A stretch of 64,000 nucleotides of DNA. Source: Diplosphaera chodatii (taxonomy: Eukaryota > Chlorophyta > Trebouxiophyceae > Prasiolales > Stichococcaceae). Numbering within the stretch: position 1 is the first letter of the stretch; every line of letters begins with the position of its first letter. The stretch spans positions 682,001 to 746,000 of the forward strand of contig JAALGY010000021.1 of the NCBI GenBank assembly GCA_032358165.1, given 5' to 3'. Under the pieces are notes generated by a model, which saw nothing but the letters and a program-made list of their open reading frames with translations, was not told where the DNA came from and did no database searches. Positions 24,115 to 37,030 of this stretch are shown here, one piece after another. The position numbers and the translations under genes were made by a program.

Positions 24115-24466
24115 GCGCCATGTCGTGCGCAGTGGACACTCTCATACCTGCGCCCTGACTGCAGCTTTGCCAGGACCTACACCTACGATCACATGCCTAC
24201 ACCTGGACGGCAGTGGAGTTTTCCGGTGTGGAGCTGAGCTGCCCTGTAGCACTGCTCGCAGGGCTCCACGACCCACCGTGTGAATGCACAACATGTTGTC
24301 AGCAATCGTGACGCTCCCTCGCTCGGCTTGCTGCCAGCTGTAGAACAGCATTCAGCGATCAGGCTGGTGCATCATTTTGACTGAAATAGCATGGCAAAGT
24401 GAAGTAGTGACGTCAATCCCTGAAGCCATTCTTGCAACCAGCGTCTGCAGCCGTCAGTTGCCCACC
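24115..24466. other. Intergenic region between ORC2 and the hydrolase gene
   Basis: This is a tandem spacer holding the ORC2 3' UTR and the promoter of the next gene. No specific signal is seen. Confidence 0.4.
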
Positions 24467-26813
24467 ATGAAAGCGCAGAGCGTACGAAATAACGCAACTA
24501 ACGTGCACAGCAATGCACAGCTGCAGTGCTCCTCCGCACTGCTGCTACGCTCGGATGGCCACAGATGCATGGTGCGGTCAAACACACGCCGCAATGTACA
24601 GCGTGTCGGGCAGGTCAGCGTGGTGCAAAGCATAAATCACAGGCCGCAGCTCGCCTGCTGTGCCCAAGCGGCGACCGTCGACGAGTCAGCGCGGCAGACA
24701 GATGATGAAACTGAAATAGCGCCAGGCGTATTTGAAGGTGGGATGGGGTTCACCATGACTTGGTGACCCAACAGGCTGAGACTGATACGGAGGTTCACAA
24801 GAATTTCCGCGCCTGTCGCCGAGCAGGATTCTGGACATGGCGCGGGTTTCGCATTCGGTATCAGCGCTGTGGCAATTCCGGGCCTCCAGCATTGATGGTG
24901 CATGGCTTTGGTGGCAATTGGTGAGCCATATGCATGAGGGCTACATCACCCAGGTCAACATGTTGATGTGCACACATACTGGCATCCACGTAGTCGGCTG
25001 CACAGCATGGTGTACCTTCCCTCTGCAGTGACCACTGGCGGAAGAACTTGCCGGTCGTAGGCAAGCGTAACCGCGCATTTGCCATCGATTTGCTTGGGTA
25101 TGGCTACAGCGACAAGCCAGATCCCAGGTGCGTGGCAAGCTTGGCTTGACTCGTTCGCAGCCGGTGCATCCCTTCCTGTTGCAAAGCTATGCAGCAACAG
25201 CATGCGCGTTGCAGCAATGCTGCCAGGGCGGACCCATACCATTTCTTCGCATGCCGATGGAAGGGGTGCACACGATGCAGGGCAGCAGATCCAGGCAGCC
25301 TGTACACCTTCGAGGTGTGGGGCAAGCAGCTGCTGGACTTCATTGACGAGGTCATTAGCGAGCCAACATTCCTGGTGTCCAACTCTGTTGGAGGTACCTA
25401 CAGCCATGCAGATTTTACCATGACAGCTGCTCATTCTGAGGGCCTAACGTATGCATGAGGATCCCATGGTCGACTCGCCGGGCAATGACTGTGCACATAT
25501 GCAACGCTGCAGGGCTGGCGGCACTTGAGGCAGCCATTGAAGACCCGCAGCGCGTGCGTGGTGTCTTCGTGACAAACATCAGCCTGCGCATGCTTCATGC
25601 CAGCAAGCAGTCGAGGTGCTCTGCTGTCGATATTTTGGCAAGCACCCTCTCTTGTGTGCTTGACGATTGTGAGAGGAGTCAGAGAGTGTGGACAATTCGT
25701 GATGCCAAACATCGTTGGTGTGCCTCTGCAGGTTCCAGCGCCCCTTTGTAGCAGCCCTGCAGCGCACCCTGCGGGAGACAGCCATTGGCGAGGTGCGCAT
25801 ACTATTGACCGCCGGCTGTTGTGACGCTCGTCCTATATATGCACCTATGTGCATGTTCACTCTGCTCTGAGACTTCTGTTATGTGCTGCAGGCCTTCTTT
25901 GCCAATGTGGCCAAAGCGCGCACTGTGAAGACCATCCTGCAGCAATGCTATGGCGACAAAAGCGCGGTCACAGACGAGCTCGTGCAATACGTGAGCAGTC
26001 CCTACAGCTAGCTTGTCACGGTCACCCATATGGCCCAAGCCGCTCCATGTATATATTGAAGGTTGATATCCTGCTGGCTTGCCTCTGCAGAATGTGAACG
26101 CAACTGCCGTTGCCTCAACCATTGCAGGTGCTGAAGCCGGGCTTGGACGCGGGCGCTGCCAGGGTGTTCCTGGAGTTCCTCAGCTACAGCAGCGGCCCGT
26201 TGCCAGAGGAGCAGTTTGCCAAAGTGCAGGTAACAGGCCGCGCCCTGATCACATTGTCTGCGCCTTGCAAGCTGCATGTGTAGCATCATCAGCCTCTCTG
26301 CCGTCCGGCAAGCTGAGCATCAGCGCCTCTGCTATTCGGCAAGCTGAGCATGGCTGCCTGCGGCTGTCAAGTGGACCGCACAAGCCTCCTCAGTGGGCGA
26401 AGTGCACGAGTTTCACAGCGCCACCTGCCTTGCACACAGCGGTGGACTGCTGTGGCCACAGGTGCCAGTGGCGGTGCTGTGGGGTGCAGCAGACCCATGG
26501 GAAAAGGTCGATTGGGGCCGCGATTTCTGTCCCGCCAACTACCCCGCCATCGAGGTGTGCTGCTCACTCTGTGGCCCCCGAAACTCAAATCAGCATCTCT
26601 TACCTGCAACGCATCCATCTGCAGCGCACCTTTTATGCAGGTGGCGTGAAATGTGGGTATCCTTTTTCCAATTGTGCAATGCCCCTTGCGCAGGACTACA
26701 TTGAGCTGCCGGGTGTGGGCCACTGTCCAATGGATGAGGCCCCGCATCTTGTTAACCCCAGAATCCAGCAGTTCATTGACCGCCATGCAGACAAAGCCGC
26801 TGATGGATCGTGA
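24467..26813 (+). CDS. Plastid alpha/beta hydrolase, pheophytinase / chlorophyll dephytylase type
   Basis: About nine exons. Exon 1 (ATG 24467) gives a Ser/Arg/Gln-rich leader ending near LACCAQAATVDES, a plastid transit peptide type, and splices in phase to GFWTWRGFRIRYQRCGN and LMVHGFGGNW (oxyanion-hole HGFGG, near 24890). Next comes AFAIDLLGYGYSDKPDPR (about 25075-25128), then a nucleophile elbow LVSNSVGG with Ser at 25384-25386. Further exons give LAALEAAIEDPQRVRG, FFANVAKARTVKTILQQCYG, the acid-bearing VAVLWGAADPWEKVDWG (near 26470-26515) and the His-bearing ELPGVGHCPMDEAP (near 26705-26745). The Ser-Asp-His triad is complete. The layout matches the plant group containing pheophytinase and CLD1, which remove phytol from chlorophyll derivatives. 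The elbow reads SNSVGG, whereas pheophytinase has GNSLGG, so the exact substrate is open. Confidence 0.85.
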
Positions 26814-27102
26814 TGGACTCTGGTTGACTCTTTCAGCGTGATGATTGGTAGAGCAGCAGAAACACATTGTTTGCTAAGGACACATTGCATACTGCTTCGT
26901 GAAACCTGACGGATCAGCTGCCCGATCCTATCAATCCTAGGCCAGGGCAAGGCAACCTGACACCTTGCCGCTGACTCACGTCGCATCTGAACATGCTGCA
27001 CGTGCCCCAGAACACTCCTGCTTCCCGCACTTGCTGTGCCAAGGCTCTGCAGCTGGCACGTACAGCTGTGCCAGTCAAGCTGCCACAGGGCAGGCTGCAC
27101 AC

Positions 27103-30100
27103 TTACAGGCGCCCGCCTCGACCACGCCCAGCGCCACCCCTGCCAGCACCCCGCCCACGGCCGCTGCCCCTGGCACCGATGCCGGCGCCTTGCGGACTGC
27201 TGGTCTGCGCGGGCTGCTGCAGGTGGTGGGGCTGCTGGTACAGGGGCTGCGACGGCGGGCGGCCCCGGCCGCCACGGCCCGGACCACGCTGCGGCGGGGC
27301 CCGCCCGCGCCTGCGGTTTTCATGCAGCACCAATCGCCTGCCAACTCTTGTCTCGCATGGCAACCCAAAGCTCTTCGGCCGGGCGACCCGCGCCACAAGC
27401 TGGTACAGCCTGCTTTGGCGGACCACACGCTGCAACAATGATCCAAAAAGAAGCATAAGCATGCGCACCCGCCATGGCGGCCGCCACCATATTGCTGGCG
27501 TGGCAACGACGCCAGGGGCGGTTGGAAGTTCTGCGGCGCTGGCGCCTGCCCGAAAGCGCCAAATTGCTGCCGAACGAACTGCTGCTGCTGCACTGTCTGC
27601 GGATCCCGCTGGCTCCTGCAGTTCACACGCCACCCGTCCATTCCTTGTTGTTACATTTTGGAGCCAAGTGTACCATGCCATCGAGGGCCTGGTATGTAGT
27701 AGCTGTCAATGTGCCGCCGCATGATGATGTCACCGTGGCGGCGGGCGTGTCGTCGAGCACAGGCGGCCCTCAACCGCCAGCATGGTCTGTATGCTCTGCA
27801 GCGCGTCGGTCAGCGGCGCCGGCAGCGCCACCGTCGGCCGCTCCACCTGCCCGTGCCCCAGCTTCGACGCGTCAGCTCGTTTGCATATCAGAGCATGACA
27901 GCCTGACATCAGCTGCCAGACCTAGTCATGCGCGCAGCATTGCCATCGAAGGAGACGACAGCCGCACAATCACTACAACACACGAGCGCAGGTCCACCTT
28001 GTCGGGTGGCAACCTGTTCAGGCCCAGCAACATGGGAAGCTGCAAATTTCAGAGCAGTGACTGCTGGGTGCACACCTTGAAGGCAAACGCAGCTGCAAGG
28101 CGGCAGCGCAGCACGGCCAGCTGCGAGGGGCGGCCCTGCGGCACCCGCAGCTTCAGCCAGTCGTCGACCAGCAGAGCTGGCTGCAACTCGCCTGCCTCCG
28201 CATCCGAGCTGCTGGCATCCCCGTCACCCTGTATGTCATCAGCGCCTACTTCTGGCAACGGCCTTCGTGTCCTCAGCAGTGCAGACGAGGAAGGAGGCCA
28301 TCAACCTGACATGCTCTGTGCAGGAGCGCACACGGTCTACAGCACACGCACCGGCGGCGGCAGCTGCAGGCGCGTAGCAACAAGCGGCAGGAAGTGCGGC
28401 GGCACCGCTGTGCACGCGTGCACATACAGGTGTGTCTCCTGCCGTGTGAGCTCCTGCAACACATGATCGCATGCGTTCCAAAAACACCCACTGCAGAACG
28501 TCCTGGTAGTTGAAGTGCACCATATGCACAGCGGACTATATGACGCGAGCAGCCTGGATCGAGGGGAAACAACTGGCACCTGGAACACAAAGGCTGGGGC
28601 GGCAGGACCGCCGGGCGTCGATGCACCACCGTTGATGGAGCTGCCATGGATGCGCACCTGCGACGCGAGAGTGCTTGCTACTCTGTTTATCAATGCTGTT
28701 GTACAGTGACACCCAGCGCTGAGCAGCTGTGGCAGAGGCAAGATAAGTTAGCATGCGCACCCGCTCGTTCTTGGCTGTGATGAGCGTCGCGAATCTGCTG
28801 CGTGCATCAGCGGGGGCACGCTCCTGCGGCGCCCGCGCCCACAGAGGGTATGTGCCGCACGCCTGGACAGCGGTGCAGGAGGGCGTGTTTACATCCCTGC
28901 CGCAGCCCTTACCCCCTGACTGACACCCGGTGCATCCCGTTGTGTCGCATATATGCTGTGTCAACAGACACAAAGCACGTGCAGCACCTCAGTGCATCTC
29001 GAACAGCATATCAGATGACCATGCCTGCCCGGCGAGCACAGCGCATAAACACGAAACGCAGCTGCACGGCACAAGTTGTCAGGGGAGCAGACACGATGTC
29101 TGGCAAGGTTTGGTGTGGTGCACGCCGGTGCCTGTCACACAGCAGACAGTGGGCGTCCAGGGGGGACTGACCAGGACGCAGCGCACGAGGCCCACGTCGC
29201 GGGCGGCGGAGGAGGCGTCCCCCAGGGAGCGCACCAGCCGCCGCCCTGTCAGCTCCCCCAGCAGCTGCTGCCGCATGCCGTCGATCATGGACAGCGTGCC
29301 CGCCGACAGGAAGTTGGCTGCGCAGTACGCGCGCTCCTGGTGCGACTGCAGCCAGCATGAGCTTGACGGTGATGTAGGTCTAGCCAGACCTGTTTCATGT
29401 GCTGATCGTGCAAGCATCGTCAGCATGACGAGCATGGTGCACATTACAATCTGGGCAGTATCGAGGCATCATGTGAGTGGTGGTTTCGGGCAGGCAACAT
29501 TAGATTCGACACCAGTCAGTGGATGCGGCTGCCTCGTGTACGCGATCTGTCTGTGCCGGCAGCCCTGCGGCGGCGCACCTGCCTGGCGGCGGTCCAGCCG
29601 CGGTGGGCGGCCGCCAGCGCCAGGTGGTCGGAGCCGCCGCCCGCCGCCGCCGCCAGCCGCGCCCTGGCTGCCGCCGCCGCCCGCCGCGCGCCTGCCTCGG
29701 TGGGTAACACCCACGGGTCCCTGCAGCGCGTGAAGCTGGGCAGACTGTGGGGATGCTCGTCGAGGTGCTCCACTCACGGTCGGACAGCCTGGTGCCAGCT
29801 TAACACAGTGAGGCTGCCAATTTGCACGTCATGGCGTTGTCCTCACTAGCCATGGTGCTCATTGCGCATCGCCCCTTCTGCTGCCACGAAGCACAGCTGC
29901 ACTCCCCAATGCAAGCTGCTCTCTGACTTCGTTCCCGTCATGCACGGCATGCAGGCAAACAAGCCCACCGGTACGCGAGGCTGCAGGCGATCGTGAGCAA
30001 GGGGTCCAGGCAGCGAAATAGCACGCCGTACAGCAGCAGCTTGCCAGCGGCGGGTGGCAACGGCAGCGCGGCCAGGTGCCGCCCCAGCCGTGTCAGCGCC

Positions 30101-33100
30101 TCGCTGCCAGGCGCCGATCTGCCAGGCAACTGTACACATTAGACCTTGGGTACCACACCACCCAGCAATGCACACAGCATCCATCCCGAGCAACCCGCTC
30201 GTGCAGTCAACACAAACAACGCTGGAGCCAAAGCTGCACAGATGCCCCTACACACGTGAGGGCGCCGATGAGCTGCAGGGAGGACACGGCGTGCCGCACG
30301 ACCGCGTCTGCCGGCGGCTCCACCGCCTTGCCCAGGAACGCTGAGATGCCGCCCGCCTGGGTGCCGCCTTCCAGCAGCTTGACCTGGACAGAAAGCAGCA
30401 CGACCGACTGGGCTGAGCAGGCATATGCTGACAGACGGCAACACAGGCCCTGAAGATGAATTACCTGGCACGGGAGGCTGCACACAGAAGTATCGAAGCC
30501 ACGACCCAAAGCACAAGCCTAGTAGCTACAGTGCGATGCGGACGCGGATGCTGGGCCACTGGCCATGTGCCACAGCACCTGCAGGCATAGCTCGTCGAGG
30601 TTGGTGCGGTGCAGCTCGGGCAGCTGGAAGGGCGCCAGCTGCGCCGCCCGGGAGCGCGAGTACAGGTGGAATGCCACGCCCGGCTGGCACCGCCCCGCAC
30701 GCCCCCGCCGCTGCTTCTCACTTGCTGCTGAGATCCACGTTGACTGCAGTATGTCATACTTGATGGTTGTTCAAAGCACAGCCAAGGCGGCAGTAATGCC
30801 CCGCTTCTAGACACACGGGAATAACTTAATCAATTTTGATGCTCTGCTTCAATGGCATGCACCGCGTATCCAACAGCACTATGCGTCCAAACGTTCTGCT
30901 CACAACAAATGATGTGCGCAAACATCTGCACCTGCAGGGTGGATACTGCAGTGTAGGGGTCAAAGCTCTTCTCCTTGAGGCGGCCGCTGTTGATGACCGT
31001 CACAACATCATCGATGGTGATGGCCGTCTCAGCTGCAACCATGGTTTGGAACAGCATCTTCAGTTTGATCTGCAAGATCAAGGGTAACTTACCTGTGTAA
31101 AGATGCATACCAATCTTCAAGCAGGCCAGCGTACCAATGTTGGTCGCCAGCACAATCTTTCGTATGCCGGCCGGCGGCCTAACAAAGACGCGCCGCTGCT
31201 CAGCTGCCGGCACCATGGAGTGGAGCGGCAGCAGCAGATACCTACAGATCACATCACTCCGTTTCATGGCGGCCACCAACCTCAAGTTCACTCAGCCTGT
31301 GTGACCACTGTCAATAACGTGATCATCGCAGGTCCCACCTTGACGCCGGCAAGCTGGCCTCGAGGCGATCCTTCAGGCGCATGATGTCATCCCAGCCGGG
31401 CAGGAACACCAGGACTGCGCCCTGCACATCTGGTGGCGTGCCCTTGCCGGCAGCTGAAGCACCTGCGAAGCGCCCTTCGCAGCAGATCGCCTGCAGCAGT
31501 GCCTCAATGAGCTCCAGGTCAACCTGCAGGCGGCGTCGTGGCAAATGTAGCAAATGGCACCGGTAGTTGCATGCCCCGGCTAAATGCTGATGTTTGCGGC
31601 AGTGTCTATCGTGTATGAAATCTGTCTTGCGCAGCATGCACTTTGCAGGAGCAGCCAGGACCAAGCGTCACGTGAGGAACCCATGTCCCTGTTACCTCAT
31701 CAGCGTCGTTGTCAGCCATGTAGGCAGAGAGGGAGGCGCTGGTATCTACTGCCTCGGCTGCCTGTGCCGCTGCAACCTCAGCGTCCGCCAGTGCTGCAGC
31801 AAGCTGCTCATGTCCGAACCTGTGCGCACGGCACAAGATAGGCACATTGCCAAGGCAGCTCGTTCAACAAGGCTTCTTTGTTTGCCAGCATCTGCCTCAT
31901 ACATGTCGAAGTGTTGACAGCCCTATTTAACAGCTGTGAAATCATCATTCATCATCCAATCTTGCGTTGGTTCAACGCAGCAGACCTGGCCGCCCAACCA
32001 GCTGCTGTGGAGCCATCGTGCGAGGACAGGCACACATCCGCGCCATTGGCCAGCAGCGCAGACGCTTCTGCGTCACGGCCCCGGCCAGCTGCCGCCATCA
32101 GTGCTGTTGCCCCTGCAGTCAGCAACACTGGACTGCTTAAGATGCTGTGAGGACTGATGAGCACGCAACATGACATGCAAGCAAGTCCAGATGCATGGCA
32201 GGTCGCAGTGCGTGTTGCACAGCAGACCTTTTGTGTGAAACCCTACCTGTCTGGGAGTGCTGCACGTGTATGGCGGGCGCATTGGCCCGTGCATCGTCAT
32301 AGCTGGCTGCACCAGTGGCCTCAAGCAGCGCGTCCCATGCCTCCTCGCTGTTGTTCACGAAGGCCGACATGATGGCCTCCTCCACAGCTGCACGTTCCTG
32401 GGGGTCCACCTACATGAGCATAGTGCGTTGACGTGCGAAGCGCGAGTGCTTGGCAACGCGGCCAGTGAACGTGCAACCAGGACTCGCATGCAGGTGCAAC
32501 AACTTAGCCAGCAAGCAGCCTCCGATGGGTGCACCTGCTGTCTGACGCTGGATTTGCCACTGTGTGGTGCCTGCCCGTTCTGGCTGCTGCCGCTGGCGTT
32601 TGGTGCTCCCACGATGCGCAGGACGTCCTCCAGGAACAGGTCCTCCACAGGGTGTGTGAAGCCTGCACGATGCAGTTGGATGAGTCATGCAGTCAGGGTG
32701 TCTTGCAGAATTCATAGACCTGCAGCAGCTGTTTTCAGAGGGTGCAGTGCTGCAGAGCACTGGACCAGAGCTTGACAGTGCTCCTGGCTGCTCACCAGGG
32801 ACGCGCACAATTGGGCAGCCGCCGAAGTAGCCGCTGAACAAGTCCTCGTGCAGCGTGGCGGACATGAGCACCAGCCGCAGGCGGGGCTGCTTGGGGAGCA
32901 GCTCGCGCAGCATGATCAGCAGAAAGTCCGCATAGCGGTCGCGCTCGTGGATCTCGTCCACCAGGACATGAGTCACGCCCTGCAGGGGGCGACGGTGGCA
33001 AGTTGGCACAGCACTGCCTCGGGAGCCGTGGCTGTTACAGGTCCCTTGGCCGCAACATGCAGGGCATGCCCAACAGATATGCTGTATGGCTTGAGCATGT

Positions 33101-34758
33101 ATGAGTAGAGGTCGCTCCGCAGCACCTGCAGCCCATCGCCCTGGGTCAGCATCCGCAGCAGCACGCCGTTGGTGCAGAACATCAGCGATGATTGTGGGCC
33201 GCCCCTGCACCCAGATCATCACTGTGAGCGCGCCTTGCTGTCGCTCGTGAAGCAGAGCATGTGAGCACACCTGCAAAACGGTGCAATGCCAGCTGGTGGC
33301 TGCTTCAGATCCTCAAGCTGCTGAGGATGCAGGGCTGCCCCGCACTTGGTGTCCAGCCGAATGGTGTAGCCGATGTTGTCGCCGATCTGCTCGCCCCGCT
33401 CCTGCGCAATGCGCTCTGCGACGCTCACAGCCGAGATGCGGCGCGGCTGCGTGCACATGATGCGTGCGCCGCGGCCCGCGCCCCACGCCTCCTCCAGCAG
33501 CATCTGTGGAACCTGTGCGAGCAAATGCTGCCGGCCGTCATCTGCCTGGATGCTCTGCTTGCGGGCGGACACTGTGCAGCCTGAATTATAGATCGCATGC
33601 CAGTTCCTTGCAGCGCTTGCACCTTGCAAGTATACGGTACCTGTGTGGTCTTTCCGCAGCCAGTCTCGCCAGCTATGAGCACCACCTGGTGCTGCCCCAC
33701 TGCCGCCAGAATCTCATCCCTGCGCATCCGCAAACATTTCTGATTTAGCCATCAAGCATCCAGCACGCCTGAGACCTTTTTTCTGCTGAAACATGTTGAC
33801 AATAATCGAGCTACAATGCCGCACAGTACCTGAAATTTGAGATGGGCAGCTTTGCGCGGGCTGCAGCCAGGGTCCTGACATCGGCCCGGGCCTGCTGCCG
33901 CTGCCAGGCTGCCTGCTTTGCTGCAACAACCGCTGGCGGCAGCTCTGCTGCTGTGGGGGCAGCAGGCGCAGCACGGCCACGAGACTGCGTGGCTTTGCCG
34001 GCTGCCTGAGGCGAGTATGCCTCTGCACCTCCGTCAGCTGCCGATCGGAGCTCGGCAGGTGTTGGGGGGAACCGCTGCATTCATAGGCCAACCCACGGTT
34101 CTCAGGTGGATCACCATCACTGCACTCCGCACCGTGTCAGCAATTTCGTGGTTCTTCACCCACCGAGAAGTGAGCATCGAGCGCGGCTGCAGATGCGGGG
34201 TCAAGTGACAGCTGCATGGCATGGCCACGAGCTGCTGAGGCCCGTGGCTTGTACACATGGATGCGTCTCCTTTCGTCCTTCCTGCACAAGCCTTTGCATG
34301 TCAACTCGGTGATAGCCATGGTGCATACAGCCATCAGCCACCATGAAGCCAGCCGAAATCCGCGCACACATGTCCGTGTCGTCCTCACCCATGGCTCTTC
34401 GACGTGAAACCGTATTTGCGACACTGATCGTGAATGACAGCTCTGTCGTGATTGCTAAGGCCCGGAGGGAAGACGTGCTCTGCATTGATGATCATGCCGT
34501 AGGCATGTGGTGGCACACTGCTGGTACAATGCATGAGGAATGATGATGCACATTGCTTGCGCGTAATTGATTGACGCATCATCACACGGTACAGACATTG
34601 CTCTACAACTGTCAGCAGGCACCTGTTGCATCACCCTGCTGGAACTGCTCCAGTCCCCGAGTGATGTCAATCCGTGTTTGCTCGTCCACAGGCCGCAGTC
34701 CTGGCTTGATGCGGCCCCTGCCTCGCCCTGCACCAGGCGAGGGCGTATCCCTCGCCAT
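27103..34758 (-). CDS. DEIH-box RNA helicase with R3H and ankyrin repeats (YTHDC2/NIH-like)
   Basis: This is the largest gene here, with about 25 exons. Exon 1 (ATG 34758) begins [15 protein letters not shown]. An R3H domain follows (34475-34388; [18 protein letters not shown], with the R-x3-H core). RecA1 has Walker [13 protein letters not shown] (near 33660), [16 protein letters not shown], motif [12 protein letters not shown] (near 32950) and [11 protein letters not shown]. An ankyrin segment sits between the two RecA domains (32150-31960; [26 protein letters not shown]). RecA2 has [33 protein letters not shown] (interrupted by an intron) and [21 protein letters not shown]2 and OB regions follow ([27 protein letters not shown]). 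The end is an RGG/Gln-rich tail (27560-27105). R3H plus inserted ankyrin is the arrangement of animal YTHDC2 and plant NIH/HVT1. No YTH domain is present. It probably unwinds RNA or DNA-RNA in the nucleus. Confidence 0.9.
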
Positions 34759-35098
34759 CACGGAAGGAGCGACGCAGGTTGCAAAGTAGTTCGTAATGTG
34801 ACCATGCAGACCTTATAAATTTACCAGTGCCACGGATTTTAATTTCTCCCCGGCTTCTCAATCACTCTCCCAATGCCCATGCATGCACCTCCTCAAGCAG
34901 TTTCCCCCAGTCAATCATGAACGTGATGCCCGCACTCCAAGGACTCCACAGACATGGAACGCAAGCATCACACACCATGCCAACGGAGATGGACTGATGA
35001 AGTTCCCAATTTCATATACATACGGTACCATGCTTGATACCGCTCAAAACCTGAAAGAACAAGCACGAACACATCCTCGCACATGAATGATGTCCCCA
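34759..35098. other. Upstream region of the helicase gene
   Basis: A minus-strand TTATAAGG-like stretch near 34812-34820, about 55-60 nt before the helicase ATG, is a weak TATA candidate. The rest is AT-richer than the genes and shows no exons. Confidence 0.35.
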
Positions 35099-36622
35099 TT
35101 ACATCTGTGCTGACACTGGCGTGGCTGGACCAGAGCAGTTCCCGATGAGCTGTTGGCCGAACGGGCCGGAACATTCGTACAAGTCCAGCAGCTCGTTGGT
35201 CATTGTGCCTGTGATGACGGCCACGTTGGCGGCTAGGAAAGCCACGTCAAAGTAGGTGGCATGCGAAAAGTCGCATGTGTCCGGGTCTATCTGGTACTGC
35301 AGCAAAAATGCCCGTCGGTGGCCATGCTCCATCCGGTACACAAACCACACGACGTAGAAGAAGGCAATGAGCTACAGCCGAAGGAAGCTAGAGGTCATAC
35401 AAGAGTCCAAGCAGCGATGGTCACACGGCATGCCTGGCAGCTGCAGGGTGTGTTCTGTGCTTGTCTCTCAGCACATTTCATTTCAACGTGCACATACCTG
35501 GCGAGCGCCACAAAAGAATATGGCAAAGTATGCGGCGCCCGAGATCCTGGGCCAAGCCGTGCCAAAAACGTAGTTGCCAAGCCCGTTGGCCTTGTTTGCT
35601 CCATCCTGCCAAGCATATGACGGCAAGGTGATTGATCACAGCTCAAGAGGACCAAGTCCATCAACCTTGCACGCACATGCGGATGCATGTGAACGTACGT
35701 GACATCCATGCGGCAGGCGCTTACCTCCAGCTTGCCAGGCCACTCTGTGCGCATCGCGTCCACAATCAGACCGTTTGTGCCAATCAAAAGGCAGAACTGC
35801 AGCAGCGACAGCGCAAGGCTGCGGTTGAAAGGCAGCCTGTGATTGAGGGCATGCCACGCCAGCATTGTTGCCGTGCCCAGGCCTAACACATTGGCAATGA
35901 CTGCGTCCCAGTCATGTGTAATGCCTGACAGCTTGATCAAGCGCCACTGACCCTGCAAGGTTTGTGTCCATCAGATGGTCATGATGTTGTCACATATGGT
36001 GTGTGATTTGTGCTTGATCAAGCACGAGGGCTGCAGGAGCTATGCACGTATCAGCTTGCATGCGACGCACCTGAGCCAGTGCCATGAAGGAGCATATGCG
36101 GTCCACAGTCACGATGGCGTGCCGGTGCCTGACCCAAAAGGGGTGCTTGATGTGGATGGCGTACAGCAGAGCGAGGTGCGCAACCATATAGACAGACACA
36201 TAGCCTGTGTCCCACCTACGCGAAGAAAATAGCGGTGTTACCGGTGTTACGTTTTGTTCGCAACATGCATAAGGTGCAGCATGGATCAAGCAAAGAAGCG
36301 CCAATCACCATGGATTTATCCGCCACACTCTGACGACCCACGACAAGCCGAAGAAGAAGTTGACGATTGTGATGTAGTAATCCGTGTTGGAATACGCCCG
36401 CGCGAAATGCTCCTGGTACAGCTGCTCATACACCGGGCTTGAAAACTCCAGCCACTGGATGGAGGGGCGGACAGCACAGTCAGCAACTTTGAGGTCCCAG
36501 CATGTTCAAAATGCAATCAAGCTGTTCATAAAGTACTCCGTGGTAATTCGCTGCCTATACAATGAGGATCAGGGCGCCGCGGTGAGCAACGCCGCGCTGC
36601 GCAATCTCACCTGTACAACCAT
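35099..36622 (-). CDS. Unrecognised multi-pass membrane protein
   Basis: Five exons join cleanly by phase. They are: 36460-about 36342 (WLEFSSPVYEQLYQEHFAR, then YYITIVNFFFGLS); about 36226-36073 (DTGYVSVYMVAHLALLYA, then VTVDRICSFMALAQ); 35955-35726 (GITHDWDAVIANVLGLG, then LLQFCLLIGTNGLIVDAM); about 35609-35500 (LGNYVFGTAWPRISGAAYF); and about 35372-35099 (LIAFFYVVWFVYRMEHGH, then YFDVAFLAANVAVITGTM). I count about six membrane segments in roughly 290 residues. A tiny first exon MVVQ at 36622-36611, followed by a good donor, fits phase but is unproven. No family is recognised. It lies between the helicase and VPS36 genes, all on the minus strand. Confidence 0.6.
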
Positions 36623-37030
36623 CACCCCGCTGAAACTGCTTTGGGCGCAAACAAGCCCGGTGGATCACACCCTTGATGCTAATGGAAAAGGCTGTTTCCT
36701 GCATCGCTGTGCCGAAGTGCGGAAGTATTGCCGAGTGTTCTCACCGTCAGTTCTTCGACATGCTGCACTCATCACATATCACGATCTGAAGACGCACAGA
36801 GCGCTTCGATGTAGCATCATCTGACTGCTGAAAAGCTGTCTGCGGCGGTTCGATCGGGCAAGACACATGCTTGCGCGAAGGCACATCCGAACGCCATTGG
36901 AGCTCAAGGTTTGTTGTTCCAGCCTGGCATTTGCTCTTGGATTGGGGTTTTGCTGGGTCACGTCTGTAGCCTTTCACCTTGGAGCAAGGCAGCATGGGTA
37001 TGTCAGTTCCAAACTTGCAGAGCCCTCGCA
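36623..37030. other. Intergenic region between VPS36 and the membrane-protein gene
   Basis: This tandem minus-strand spacer holds the VPS36 3' UTR and the upstream region of the next gene. No clear signals are seen. Additional 5' exons of the membrane-protein gene could lie here. Confidence 0.35.
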
